Assembly (NCBI RefSeq): GCF_020184175.1
Contig: NC_065530.1
Location: 15,663,260-15,727,259 of the forward strand
DNA: 64,000 nt
Direction of reading: 5' to 3'
DNA from: Aphis gossypii
Lineage: Eukaryota; Arthropoda; Insecta; Hemiptera; Aphididae
The notes beneath the pieces are model-generated. The model saw only the letters and a program-made list of their open reading frames with translations. It did not search any database and had not been told where the DNA came from. A program made the translations under genes and the position numbers. Positions 12,170-26,245 of the stretch are shown here, piece after piece; position 1 is the stretch's first letter, and every line of letters starts with the position of its first letter.

Positions 12170-12584
12170 AGAGTTTTTGTCGACAGTAGATTTTTGCTCC
12201 GCGGATTCTGTGATGTATTGTATTTAATTTCGTTAAAGAGTATGTATGTGTATGTGGATGTTATTTTATATTTTTTTGTTTGTTTGTTTGTGAATAATTG
12301 TTGTCTCTGACGCCCAGTTTTTCACGAAACCCCGGACGACTTTATTTAATTTCCAACACTAGTAACATGATTGTTACACCATTAGAGGACAGATAGTCCG
12401 CTACGATGACAGACGGTCTCATGATGTACTTGTACAGGTTAACTAATACAACGATGTTAATACGCGAAAAAACAACGATATTATTATTAATGCGGTTTTC
12501 GAATAACGCGCACTAGTCGAGACGACGACCACCAACAACCGCACGACCAGAGTGAATGATTTGTTTGCCATTACCGTGAATCCG

Positions 12585-12590
<6 letters not shown>
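12170..12590 (-). promoter_or_regulatory. CpG-richer upstream region of Dh44, candidate promoter/first exon
   Basis: This stretch upstream of the Dh44 coding start has clearly more G+C and CpG than its surroundings (for example around 12300-12440 and 12500-12580). It ends at a long (TA)n tract. In insects of this composition such patches often mark promoters and noncoding first exons. A TSS here would fit the strong splice acceptor at 12047. A 42-codon minus-strand frame (12443-12571) within it begins MANKSFTLVVRLLVVVVS, a hydrophobic, signal-like start. It could be an upstream ORF or chance. Confidence 0.4.

Positions 12591-12624
<34 letters not shown>
12591..12624. repeat. (TA)17 microsatellite
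   Basis: Perfect TA dinucleotide run directly upstream of the CpG-richer region of Dh44. Confidence 0.95.
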
Positions 12625-12625
<1 letters not shown>

Positions 12626-15600
12626 TATATTAAAACACGTCCGACCTTTGTGTTAACTCCCACAACCTTAATTTAGACATTCTTATCGGGAAATGGCCTA
12701 TTATTTTTTTCAAGTTCTTATATTATCTAATCGTTTTAGTTCCCATGCATAGTATAAATATACTTTGAAGACAGATTGTAGTAATATACTATATTCATTA
12801 CTCTCTTGTATTCACAAAAACTGACTAATGGACAAAAATGAATATTTTAATAGACCTAATTATTGATACGATAATAAGCAAACAATAAAAGATTTACCAA
12901 CGTATTATTAATGTAATATTATTATTATTACTATCTATAGAGGTTTGACAATATTAAATTAGATAATTGAATTGAAATAATGCATACATTTTATTTAGTG
13001 TTCACAAAAATTGAGTTATTATTTGATTGTGTTATTAATAAACTTATTTAAAATAAGATCACGTTACAATCACAAAATGTTTATGAACTATTATATGTAG
13101 GTATAATATTATATATTTATTATTATTAAATGATTTAAATTCAATATTTTCATAGTGATTATTTTGAAGAAAATGTTCCAAAATTAAAATCTGCGTAAAA
13201 TACATAGTATTTTAATAAAATGACCTATAGCTAGGGATGTATTAAAATATCAATTTTGTGTCCAATCTATACGATATGATTGGAGTTTTTTTTAACAAAA
13301 CAATCAAATAGATGAAACTGACCTAGTTGACGGAACCTAGAAATTAACATTAATTGATTTACTGAAATCAAACGTTGGGATATTTTAGGCTTGTGCTTTA
13401 CCGTATTATATACTATATATTTTTCGTTAAGCAAATGAAACCCTGCATGAGTCCCTTTTTAAAATATAAAATTTAAAAGTTAGTTTTGAGGTACACATCT
13501 TCAGACATTATCTATGTAGACAAATTTCAGAACTATGAGTTTGATATAGGTACTACTTATACTAATAATATGTTGTTATTGATTACACATAAACAAATAT
13601 TACTTTTTATTAATATGGTGTTTTATTGATTAAATTATCATAAGAAATTTATTAATATCCGTAATAGGTTAAACTAATAGTTTTTAAAAAATTGTATATA
13701 CTAATTACTATTGAAAAATCTTGAATTAAATTGATAAAACTGAGTATACAATTGGAAATTGTATTTGAATTTAAAATAGTTGTAAAGGAATTATACATTT
13801 CTACCCAAATGTTCTAAATGTTTTTAGAATGATACATGAATAAATTATACGAAATATATATTTTTTTTAACCTATTAAAGTTGAAAACAAATACTAATTA
13901 TTGTTAGATATTTTTGTTTTTCATAAAATGTGTTAAAATTTAAAATTTAACTAGGTACTTAAAAAAAATTTTGTTTTGCATTTTTTTTTTTGAAAGTTTT
14001 TTTTGTCTGTATAAAGAACCTATGATGAGTATTTACTACTATTCTTTAAATTTCAAAAAGTTTTTTCAAGACTCTATCAACATAAATAGAAACAAAAGTA
14101 AAAATGCTCATAATTTCATGTCTATAAATCTTTTAAAATTGGCTGAAATATTTTAAAAATTAATCATAGAATATTGTAGAAAAAGCTTCTATAAATAATT
14201 CTTGTCATAAAATTTAAAATTTCTACGCTCATACTTTTTTGATTAGGTACTACACATTTGATTTTTTAAAAACTAATGTTGCATAAATATTTTAATTTTC
14301 CTCTGTTTTTTGTTAATTGTTCTCAATTATTTAAAGCACTGACAACTATTTCTTTTTTTTAACTAATGCAAAAGAGCAGAACGAAAATTCCAATTTGATA
14401 ATCGAAAAACAATCCACAAAATTTAAAATTGAATGATGCTCGAAAATCTAATGGCAGACACAAAAATAAATAAATATATTTTTCCATATATTATTGTTAA
14501 ACTAATACATTCATTTAAGTAATCAGAATTTATCGATAAAACTTCTTTTTTATTTGACTTATATTTATTAAGAATTCTTAATTTATTGATTAAATGTCAC
14601 TGACCGGGTTAATAATTATATTTGGTTTTTTTTTCATTTATCAAGCTACTTTTAAAATTAACTGAGTATTGAGTAGTATAGGTAATCAAACCACATCTTA
14701 AACCAACTTTGACAGTAAATACGGTGATTAATTGTACTACCTCACTTCCTGTTTATAACTAGTGAAAATGATCGAAAGTTTATTATTAACGATACAAAAC
14801 AAAGAGAAACATCAAATCGTCGATAATGCGTTAATTTTTATGGTTAAATTTAGAGCAGACATAATAAGCTGATTTTGAAGAAATCTAAAGCATATTATTT
14901 TATCTTACAAAGACAGAACTAAAAAATTGTATTATAACATATAGTTAATACAAATATTAAAACAATGCCTTACGAATAATAAATACATGTTTATAATTTT
15001 ATTCAATTATTAAGTGATTATTCGTAGTCAACTCATTGAAAAACATTTACAAAAACGTCGTGTTAGGAACTTATATTATATACACAATATAATGTATTGA
15101 TGTAAAACTGCGTGATAATGATAAACATTAGACAAACCCTAGTATTTCGTACTTTTGTTTACATAGTTTTCATGTTGTAGAATTATAGGAATTTCAAAGC
15201 GTCCGTCGGAACACAAAATATCAAATAACCGCTCAAAATTTTTGTTTTGATGTATCTACATAGAACATAGTATGGAAACTATTCACACTACAATAAAGTA
15301 TTCAAATGTTTTAAGATTATAAAGACAATTTTAAGAATGTGTCAGGCATTCATTTTAACTTTCTTCTATGTAGTTTGTTGACTTTTAAAATAGGTTTGTA
15401 GAAAAAAAGCATTCATTTATATCACTCAATAATTAAAAAAAATTAAAATATCCATTGTTGAAATTGATGAATCATTATAAACACCTCCATTGAATGTATC
15501 ATTTGAAAAGTTTTATTGCATTTTGTAAAGTTGTTTTTGACATGTATACAGAACATAATAATATTTACCTAAATAAATATCTTATTGAATATATATATAT

Positions 15601-18600
15601 TGTTGTGTGGTGTACAAACAATAATGTAAATTTTCCATATTATTTTAAACATAAGTATTATAATAATAAACATTAAAAAATATTAATTTGGAATCGAAAT
15701 ATTACTAAGCCTTCCTTAAATAACGATATTGTCAAAATAATAAGAATTATGTAGGCTGAAACTAATTGCTTATAAAATGTTAGTTTTAAATTAATAAAAT
15801 ACCAAAAAAATGTGTTCCTTCTTTTTATAGAGAAAAATTGTATAGACAAATATATAGGTAACGTAAATATATACCTAAGTATGTAGTGAATTTCGTGGAT
15901 TATTTTAGTACATATATTATATACCTATATACGATATAATTTATATATTTTTTTATGAATAATACAATTATACAATCAATGATATTATTTTGTTTCAATA
16001 AAACAGACTATTTTATTAATAGTTATTAAGCTTAATTCCATACGTAGTTTCACAAATAGTTTTCATATTTTGATAAAGACTTATGTTTAAGCTACTCTAT
16101 GGTTTAAACACGACCACACGAATGAAAATCTATATTTAATATGAAGCATATTATGATAAACTTACGAATAATTTCTTATCTTTAAAACAATTGACATTTT
16201 TTCAGTTAATTTCTATATTTTCTGTTATTATTGTTAATTCTGTATTTATTATGTATGTATGTACTATAGTTTTTTTTTATAATTATTAATTAGTGAAACT
16301 TGGTGAAAAGATATTTTTTCTTTATAAAAATTAGTATTATGAGTTTTATTTATAACAATAATAACCGTATACACATATTATATATTTTATTATGACTAAT
16401 AATTATTATTGCTACCTAATCAAACTAATTAAAGTATTACCATAAAATAAATAAAAACATAATAAATTATTCATTTTTTTTTTTATGTATTATAACTATG
16501 TTTAAAACAAAAATTCTATTCAGGTATGTCATATGTACTTGTTAAAACATTTTTAATGGACAATGCTCTGATAATATCCTATTAAAATGTAGACATAATC
16601 TAAGCTCCATATATAACCGACGATCACGTTCTTTTATAATCGGTTTTGTATACAAAGATTTTAAATCCAATTTTTATAAACATACTTATATTTTAATCGG
16701 GTTAGTATACAGTTTTATTTCTAAACTGATGTATTATTTAATATAGTAGGTGCCTAAGTGGCTAAGTATATTTTTATTCAATCAATTGAATCTTTCAAAT
16801 ACTGATGAAAACTGGTATTTTTATTTATATTTTATATAGTTACATTAATTTTCAACAAAATTGAGTTAACTATTTTGTTGTTATTCAAAAACATATGAAA
16901 CTTAAAATTTTCCACAAATATTTACATAATAATTTTCTTGGCAAAATACAATTTTCAAATCATTTTCCCTCTTTTTCAATTATTTGTCAACATTTTAAAG
17001 TTTCTTCTTTTTCTTAAATTATTGATAATAATTTTTATTCTTAACCACAAAGCTTAAAAATATACATATACAAGTAAATAATTGAAAAGTTTTCACATAA
17101 TTAATTCTTACTAAAGTTTAAAAAAAAATTAAAAACCACATTACTTTATCGTGAGTCTTAAAAAATTATGATGAAATTTAATACTCACTTGATTTTTTTC
17201 TCAAGTGATCCTTGTTACATTATGGTAATTAAAAATATAGAATCTATTGAAACATGAAACTCTTTTCTATCATATATATATTATTATTAACTATATAAAA
17301 TTATATTTTAAAAATGAGTTCATCATAACGTATCTATTACTTATTGAAAAATTTACTAATAGTAAAATAAATATATATAAAAAAAGTACCATTAGAAATG
17401 TATGCTGTATTTTCAGTTCATTGTTTATAAACAGTGTGTAAGTAAAAAACTATAATCATTTTATTAAGCATATTTATTTTTATAATTTTGTTTAATATTA
17501 TATAATATTAATTATACCTAGGTGCATGTTATTATGTACTACATACTATTTGTAGGTTATATACTACTGCAGAAAATGCGAGTAAAATATTTAATAAAAT
17601 AAAAATATCTAATAGTCTAGTATTAAAATAACACAAAGTTAATTTAATATATTAATTATTGTTTTGATCTAATACCTGTATATTAATATACTTATACAAA
17701 CCGTCTTACGACAATCTTTTTAGATAAGATAATCCGTTGCACGTTTTCGTAATTAACCTGATAGCAACACATGAAGCAAGGGATAAAACAAAACTATTTC
17801 AGTCCACTTAAGTATATAAAACATACTAAAGAATTATTATTATAAATTTCGAAAAGTTATCAAAAACTGTTAAGTACATATTTAGAGGGAAGGGGTGAAT
17901 GTTGGTGAAACATAAAACCTAACAAATATATAAATATAATATATACAAGATGATACAGATAATAAGGGATGTATTATTTATTTATTGTACATAATAATAA
18001 TAATAATAAAATATAAATACAATGTCTAAATATTATAAGCTCATTTTAATATAATATTTCACATTCCAAAATTAAAAAAAATATATTGTTGAATAATATA
18101 TTATTATACTGATTAATGAAATTTGTTTTTAACAATATTTAGTTGTATAAACTAAAAAGACCTAAATTAATAAAACATTTATTTATTTTTTTTAAAAAAA
18201 CTATTTTTATTTTGTATAGTATTTGTATTAATTTCATTTTTTCATTCAGTATAATTTGTTTTGCATGTCGCTTCAATTTCATTAACATATCCCGTTGAAA
18301 TAACACCGTCCACAAGTATCAACATTATTAATCTCGAATGAATAGTTTGTTATTGCGCCTGAGATAAACTTAAGAGACATATTTGCATAAACCATCAAAT
18401 CGCGTCTTATACTAGTATACTATGTTTGTAAAACTGATATATTATAACACTTGGGTTTAATGATAATAAAACATCACGTTTTTTTTTTCAAATAGTAGTG
18501 TATGATGGTGTATATGTTTGTGAATATGACCAATTTCTTTTATTTTGAATTATTGATTTAAATAATTACAATAATATCTAAACCAAGAATCCAACCACCA

Positions 18601-18879
18601 TTACTATTACAATCGATTTAGAAAGGTTGTTCGTCTGACTCAGACAACTATGCATAATATACATTCACAAACATCTACAGCACGATATGAAAGTGATATG
18701 TTTCACGGGTAGTAGTAATAGTAGCAGGTATAATAATAATATAGTATTGTATAATATCGTACAAAGCGTAATATTATGTATCAACAATACAACTAACATT
18801 GAAGTGATGTGACTGAATATTTTGCATACGAGAACAAATACATTTATAAATATTTTTTTTTTAATAATAACCACGCGTG
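12625..18879. other. AT-rich DNA, no gene supported
   Basis: Many A/T runs and short frames without motifs. The only oddity is a 37-codon minus-strand frame at 18282-18395 ending in a Cys-rich CGRCYFNGIC, too short to call. Confidence 0.55.
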
Positions 18880-19300
18880 GGTACCGTAACATATGATTTT
18901 GAACCCAAGTGTTGGGTAGAAAAATAATGTGCACACGTCGCGGAACAATATAATAATATATACCTAATGGAAAGAAAGACGAACGGTACTGACAAACACC
19001 GTTCAAAAATTATTGTGGTGTCTGTCAACGACATACGAGCGTGGTGTATTTGTTGGATATCGAAAAGGAAAAGAATATACAAAAAAGGTTGTCGACCGAT
19101 ATACGGATGGCGATTGTTGCTCAGTGAAAGGACCGAATTAATGTTTTTACTCGAACGGCGGCATTATGCACACAATGTATATCACTATAATATTGCATGA
19201 CGTATGTGTGTCTACATCGAGAAAGGGGTTTTCCACTTGTATTATTCAGACATCATGCGGTGTAAGCACCGCGATTTGTCAAAAAAAAATCCATAGACGA
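18880..19300. promoter_or_regulatory. CpG-richer patch, possible regulatory region or noncoding exon
   Basis: This stretch has noticeably more CpG and G+C than the tens of kilobases around it. Overlapping frames of 70-113 codons exist on both strands, but none has family motifs. The opposite-strand pairs shadow each other, which points to composition rather than coding. It lies about 6.9 kb upstream of the Dh44 coding start and could be a distal regulatory element. Confidence 0.25.
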
Positions 19301-22300
19301 TTTATTTTATTTTTATCATGTATACAGGTACTATATAATAATAATTTGCTATACGTGGATTACAACGAGATAAAAAACTGATCTGTAAAAAAAATTAAAC
19401 ACAGCATTTTTATTTAACTCCTCGAAGAATTAAATCAGTTAAGTATATTATATAAAAAATGTACATCCGAAATAATTATTCAAACGAGAATTAACATACA
19501 TGCACGGAATACAATAAAATAAACTCTATTCTCTTTACTACGATCAATTGTATCGACTATCGTTGTGTTTGTTGTTCGGTTACTAACGTTTTATCCAACG
19601 CAAATGTGTTTTATACAATCTTTGTAAAACGTCGTATTGTATTGAATGATCATATTTGTATTATTATTACTGTTGTTTAAAAACTGATAAAATCAGTATT
19701 TGTAAGCCTAAATTCTCTTGAAATAAATATGAAATTAAATTATCAGGTAATTAAATAGTAGGTACTCATAACTCATAACAATATTATGGAATTTCAAATC
19801 ATCTACGATATGCCCATATTTTATTTTACACGTTTAAGACAAATAACTAAATTTTTAGAGAAATTAATTTTGTTTATAAACAGCCGTATCGCTACTTCAC
19901 CTCTTAGCAACTATAACATAATATGTGCATGTTACATCAGATTTCAACCTACGCGTTTTAACTTTTGAGGATCCAATTTGGTTACGATTTTGTTCAATTA
20001 AATTTACTTTTAAAATTTCATTCAATATTTTAGAATTTATATTTATTTTTTGTACTTTATGTACAATGTATAACATTACAATAATACAATGTACATGTTT
20101 TTGTCTAGTATTGTTATTTTTTATTTTGTAAAATAAATTCTTAAAACAAATTTTGTTATAGACTTTCGATATCTTAATGTTTATAGATTATAAATTAAAA
20201 GGTCTACGAGTAATGAAATCATTCTTTGATTTCCAAATAAATATTTGAAAAAACAACAATTTAAAAAAAAAAACTCTGTAACTATGTTACAAAAAGAACA
20301 ACAATATTGCATTTTACACGCTGAAAAATAAATTTTTTATCTAAAATATTTATAATAATATGATCAATATTACGAGTGTAGTATTAGTTGATTAATTAAT
20401 TATATCGATCTGTTTGCTTTTATTAATTTTTAACTTGCACTTGTCAATAATATATTATGGGATAAATTGTATTCCATTAGACTAGTCAAATATACTCAAT
20501 GACCGAGTTCACCTCATCTAAACAGTTTAGTATGAATTGAGTTCTTGTTTGTTTAACTAAAATAACGAAAGTACTTCGTTCAATGTAACTACCACCAAAC
20601 AAAGGCTTAAGTATTGTACCTATACCTAATATCTACACATGTGCTATTAATTTGTGATAGGTATATTTTGTTTTGAAACTAGTCAAAGTGCGAATACACA
20701 CTCAATATTTGAGAGTTTGAAACATGTTAATTATTTAATAAAATGTTTAGATAACACAATAACATACAACTACATTTTACTTAAAACTTACGTAAATATT
20801 TAGTTGTAACAATTGTTAGGTACATTTTAATTTAAGGATTTATCGGATGGTTTTAAAACTAGGTTTTTTTAGATTCCAAGTGAAGTGACGATTGTATTAG
20901 TTTTACAGTGGTTTTTTTTTGCTGTGATCACTTTTTGGACAATAAAATAACTCAAAAGGTTGTTTATATGCATGTAGCATCTTAATAGACCGGAAATTTT
21001 AGGTAGGTAGTACATTTTAGTGATTGTTTTTTTTCGATTCTATCTGTTTAGTTCCTGAAAACGTAATGGTAAACTACTGAAAATCTGTGAAAAACATTGG
21101 ATAGATCTTAGCTAGCGTGATTTTCACCGTGTTGTGCTTAAAATCATTTTCAAAATTCAATGATCGATTTATTTTTTATGAAATTACTTATTATACAACA
21201 AAACTGTCAATATAATCAAGTAATGCATTAGTTAAGTAGGATTGGGTGGATGTGGAGTAACTTTGTAATAATTACAATTTATGTATCATGTTTAAGTGTA
21301 TAACTAAAAATATAGACTCTGCATATGTCCCATAAGAAATCCTAACAACAAAATCAAACATTTGTATCCGTAAAATACCATACCAAAAAACAAATAACAG
21401 CTAAAATAACACTTAACCAAATTATATTATCAAATCATTTTATGTTTTATTTATTTTGTCTAAGAAAACTTGGAGTTACATTTTCTTATAATTACACGAT
21501 ACTTACTTATTTATATTGTGAATTTATTTTTACATATACCATGCAAATCAGTCACATTGATTAATTTCTTACTTAACAAGAGTATTAATTCTGATGAAAA
21601 AATATTTATATTATTTTTAACATAATGTTGGTGATGCATTAACCTTCTATATCAAACAGATATTAAAAAATATAAAATATAATTTCATTTGATAATTTAT
21701 TATTTGTTATTTTACACTAAGAAAAAAACTAATTTTAATAATTTATTTTTTCATACTTATTTAATATAATAGTGGAAAAATCAAAAAATAAGTAAATATT
21801 ATCAGTAATAAATAAAAGTGTGTATTGTTTTATGTATAATATAGTAATTATTTGTGAATTTTACACTTAAATATGTATAATGTTATAAATTATAAACACG
21901 TAGGTATATATAATATTAAGTTAAAAGCACGCTGTGTCTAGTATTTTTAATGATAATAATATGATATTTATTTTATTTTTTAATAGTAAACATTGAAGAT
22001 AATAAAACTTGGTCAATTGAACAAATACGTATAGGTTAAAGTAATAAAAAACATAGATTAAATAAAAGCATTTTACCGAGACGTGAGATTTTACGATATT
22101 TGATAAAATGACGTGAACAGATTGACAATGTCTAAGACTGAAGCGATTACAAATTCAGATCAAGTATAATATTCTAAAGAATAAATCTGTGAAATATATT
22201 TGTATATAACACATTTTAAGGTTGATCCCTAAAGAATTTTGAGAGCCGACCATCTATTTTACGTAGACACGTAATATACAGATACCTATCGTAAATTTAG

Positions 22301-25034
22301 AACTCGTATTTGCAATATTTATAGATCGATTTTAAATTACAAAACGTTAACGTACGTTGTATATTATGATTAATACTATAGTTTTTACTAGAAATTCTAA
22401 AATAAAACAAAATTTATACTTAAACTTTTTTTAAAAAAATAAAAAATAAATGTATACAAATTAATTATTAATTAAAAACATAATTTGTTTATCTTTAACT
22501 CAAACAACTAGATTGAAATGTTTAAAAGTACAATTTTGCGTTTCGTGTTTAATGAAAAAAAATTACTTCAATCTTATTTTACTAAAAATTTAATGTATTT
22601 ATTAATATAACTAGTTATAATAATGAATATTATAATTTAAAAAACACCTAATGATTATGCAAAAAGAGAATAGTTACTATATGTATTTATATTTATAGAT
22701 ATATAATTATAAATTGAATAATTAATATCTTAAAACAATGTTTTGCCGATAAGTGTAGTTGATTCAGTCTTCTTTTGTAAAATAATATGAATTGCTATTC
22801 ATAAGATTAAACATATTTTAATGTATGCGTCAAACGTACTAATACATTGCGTATAAATACACAACAAAGCCATTATCAATAAACATAATATTTTCACAAT
22901 GCGTTATACCTTCGCTTGTTATAATAATTTATAGTCAACTATTGATAAGTTTATTAAAAAAACTAATATTTAGCGGACTCTTTTGGTTATCATCTAAAAA
23001 AATTACAAACCATGAATTAAACCAATATAAGTACGTTTAGCCGTATAGGCAACTTCGGTCGAGGCAAGTATGTAATAGGCATACAGACAAAAAATTTAAT
23101 TTTTATGCAATTTCACTAAATCCTTATTTTAAGTCAGGCAAATAATAAAAATAAAACATGTTGTATTATTTTAAAAATGTAACTATATTTTCTACTAATT
23201 ATTTATTGTTATTTTATATACACAAAAATAACTATATATTATGTATCTATTAATATGTAACACACGTAGGTATATGAAATATGTTTAATTTCATGTCCAT
23301 TTGCACTATTGTTTTAAAACTTAAATCATAAATAATAAATATTCATAGGTAATTAGGTGTTAGATAATAGTACGAGTATAATATATACAATATATACCCA
23401 GCTATAATTTATAGTAGGTACGAGTACCTAGTACTAGTATATTTATTCTTATTGAATAAAAATAAAAGTCCCTTTGGTTTTTACCTTGGAAAATATTTTT
23501 TGGTATGAAAACTTTGACTATATTGAGTTGTGAGTAATGTTTAAAAAATAATGTTTAATGTTTCAGCTAATGCCATCAAATAATAACATGTAACAATAAG
23601 TAGTAACTAAAAATTAACAAAAATTTATAATTTAAATATAACCTTTTTATTTATTTTTTATACTCGTACTATCATATTTAATTAGTAACTACCTGTATAT
23701 ATTTATGTTTTAAATTTTAAAACAATAGTACCGATGGACACGAAATTAAGCATATTTCATATAATATGTACCCATTGTACCCTACATGTTTTACATATAA
23801 ATAAATAACACATAGTTTTTTTTTATATATATATAAAATGATAATAAATAATTACATATATGCATATGTATTTAGTAAAATTCTTGACTTCACTATATGT
23901 CTGTGACAACTGACAAGTATATCTACATGTTAATTAAATATAACATTAACATACTAACTGTATATAGTTTATCTAAATTTTAAAGTAATTGTTTTTTAAA
24001 TTTTAGAATATAATTTAAATTTATATAAATATCTAAATAAATTCTAATACCTACTATTTTCAGATAATATAGATAGTAAGTGTACCAGGTACACTTCAGT
24101 TTGTTTATTTTGGGTAAAACAGAAAAAATTTGGAATTATTTACTTAAATTTTTACTTTTTAATACTGTATTAAAAAAAACAAACACGGCATAGGTACTGC
24201 AATATATTGTACTGGTAGTCAATAATATAGTGAAAAAATAAGATTTCTAAAAGTATTTTGATAATTAAAGGTAAATTAAATAAATCTGATATCTTCAATA
24301 CTCATATATAATCAAAAGTCTTCTTTTACATACCCAACGTGATAATTTGTTTTTGCATTTATACAAATCTATTAAGTATATTATTTTAAAGATTTTAAAA
24401 CCAATATTATCAATAATTATAACTATTATTTTAAATGCAATTTGTTCTAAACAGATTCATAGTTAACAAAGTTAACAATGAGATTTGTTATAATTTAAAG
24501 AATTGTATCAATTTCTAATAAAAAATTATGACGATGAACTTAACGATAAATTGAATTATGGTTTAACCAATGTGAATATCAATTCTAATGTGTCAGAATT
24601 TCATTCAAATAAAAATTTAAATTTTCAAATTTTTTCGAATTTTTTTTTGTTATATTGATTTATAAACATTAAACAAAATTCAAAATTGTCTAGAACTATA
24701 CTTTTCTAGCCTAAAATTTTGATAAATAAAAACAATACATTTTATATTAATGTATACACGTTTCAGCAAAACTATTCTTGAAAATATTGCTGTTATAGTT
24801 GTAGGTATCTATTTTATTTCTTGCTGTAAGTCATGTCGTGTAGAAACATAATTTGTGTGTGTGCAAGGTAGTACGAGTATTTGTACAGCGAAGGAAGTAA
24901 CATATATTTCAGCTATTATAGTTATAGACTGTAGTTACCTATTCTATGTTTAAACAATTGATTTCTATATGAACTGAATATATTTTATGAAACAGATATA
25001 TTAGTGGTAAGAAAATGGTTATAACTAATAATAC
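19301..25034. other. AT-rich DNA, no gene supported
   Basis: A slightly GC-richer stretch at 20860-21140 may be old repeat material. No coding or RNA gene recognised. Confidence 0.55.
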
Positions 25035-25259
25035 ATGTCACGTTTAAATTGGGTCCTTAAAGTAGTGCTTATTCTGCACGTTCGCCGGAGTGACACGTAT
25101 TTTGTTGTATCCTTAACTTATACTGAAAACTTCCAAGACCGGAATAACGTAACTATACCTACAAGATATGTTGACGTTCCAAAAGATGGAATTATTTTTA
25201 GCAAAATAAGTTACGTAAAATATCAAAAAAACGGAAAACTCCAAAATAGTATAATATAG
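25035..25259 (+). CDS. Unassigned open frame with a signal-like N-terminus
   Basis: 74 codons from an ATG (25035) to TAG, with base use closer to coding than the flanks. The start MSRLNWVLKVVLILHV has a hydrophobic core like a short signal peptide. Then follow SDTYFVVSLTYTENFQDRN, and VTIPTRYVDVPKDG with KISYVKYQKNG, a beta-rich looking chain. I do not recognise a family. It could be the first coding exon of a secreted protein, with a donor at the GTAAAA near 25216, or a small single-exon gene. No neighbouring exon was identified, and no promoter motif is obvious. Confidence 0.35.
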   Translation: MSRLNWVLKVVLILHVRRSDTYFVVSLTYTENFQDRNNVTIPTRYVDVPKDGIIFSKISYVKYQKNGKLQNSII

Positions 25260-25870
25260 TAATTTTATAATAATGGTAATGCATTAATATAGTTTTGTTT
25301 AAAAAAACCATCACTCATTTCACCCTCTTTACACCACTCATTTTTCAAATTAATATATTTAAATATCTGAACCTATCATATAAATATATATATATTAATT
25401 ATTTTTATCCACTTATAAAAGTAATTTATTTTAAAGGATAAGAGTACAACTAACAATATTAAAGGCACATAGTTAAACAGTTATTATTTAATTATTAACA
25501 ATAGCTCGTAAAACCCATTCTTAAAATATAATTTACCAAAAATTATTGTACATTAGCTTTTTTTAATTATATCTAAATATCCAAAATAATTTTTTAATAT
25601 TCTTTTATCGACAATTAACGTATAATCTCACAACTAATAAGTTTTAAAAAAGCAATTACTATGTACATTAATAATACATTTTATAAAATAATAAATAATT
25701 AAAAAAAATTTTAGGAACAATTGTCTTAAAAAAATCATTTGTTCAAACTATGATAGGGGATATAAAAACCATATGGTAATATGCTTAGTTCATTATTATA
25801 AAATATCTATCATATTATATATATAAAATAATGAATACCTATAAATAACATATACGTAAATGTAAAAATT

Positions 25871-26245
25871 TTGAAAAAATGTGAAGATACTCTCCCTCAA
25901 ATAATCTTCAGTTTAGATCATATTGCTACAATTAAACTAGGTATTCAAATTCATCAAAATTACCAATATCTACCAAGAAGTATAAAAAAATTTTCAATTA
26001 TAACTATAACTATTTTAAGTACACCTCTATTAATTTTATATTATTTCAAATTTCCGTTGCTGCCTATATTTAATAAAAAAAAAAAAAACAAAGCTTTTAA
26101 AATAACTAGACTATACTTGAAATTATTAAGCAAAAATTATGATAGTTATGTTAAAGAAATCAAATTAGAAGATCCGAATAAAATATTAAGTTCGAAAAGC
26201 GAGCATTCGTATCTATTCGCACACCTCACTAGATCGATGATATAA
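25871..26245 (+). pseudogene. Long AT-rich open frame without an ATG start
   Basis: A run of 124 sense codons is unexpected by chance at this base composition. The only in-frame Met is near the C-terminus, so it is not a complete gene. Visible: FSLDHIATIKLGIQIHQNY, a hydrophobic stretch SIITITILSTPLLILYYF (possible membrane segment, about residues 42-59), an oligo-Lys run coded by A13, and a C-terminal KNYDSYVKEIKLEDPNK. No family recognised. It may be an internal exon, the remains of a receptor or transposon gene, or a chance frame. It begins 0.6 kb after the frame at 25035 on the same strand. Confidence 0.25.

Noticed and set aside
18282..18395. 37-codon Cys-rich minus frame as a small peptide gene
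   Set aside because: No signal peptide or processing sites, and a frame this short is expected by chance.
18665..19200. Several 70-113-codon frames on both strands
   Set aside because: They overlap in opposite strands, have no motifs, and are explained by local G+C enrichment.
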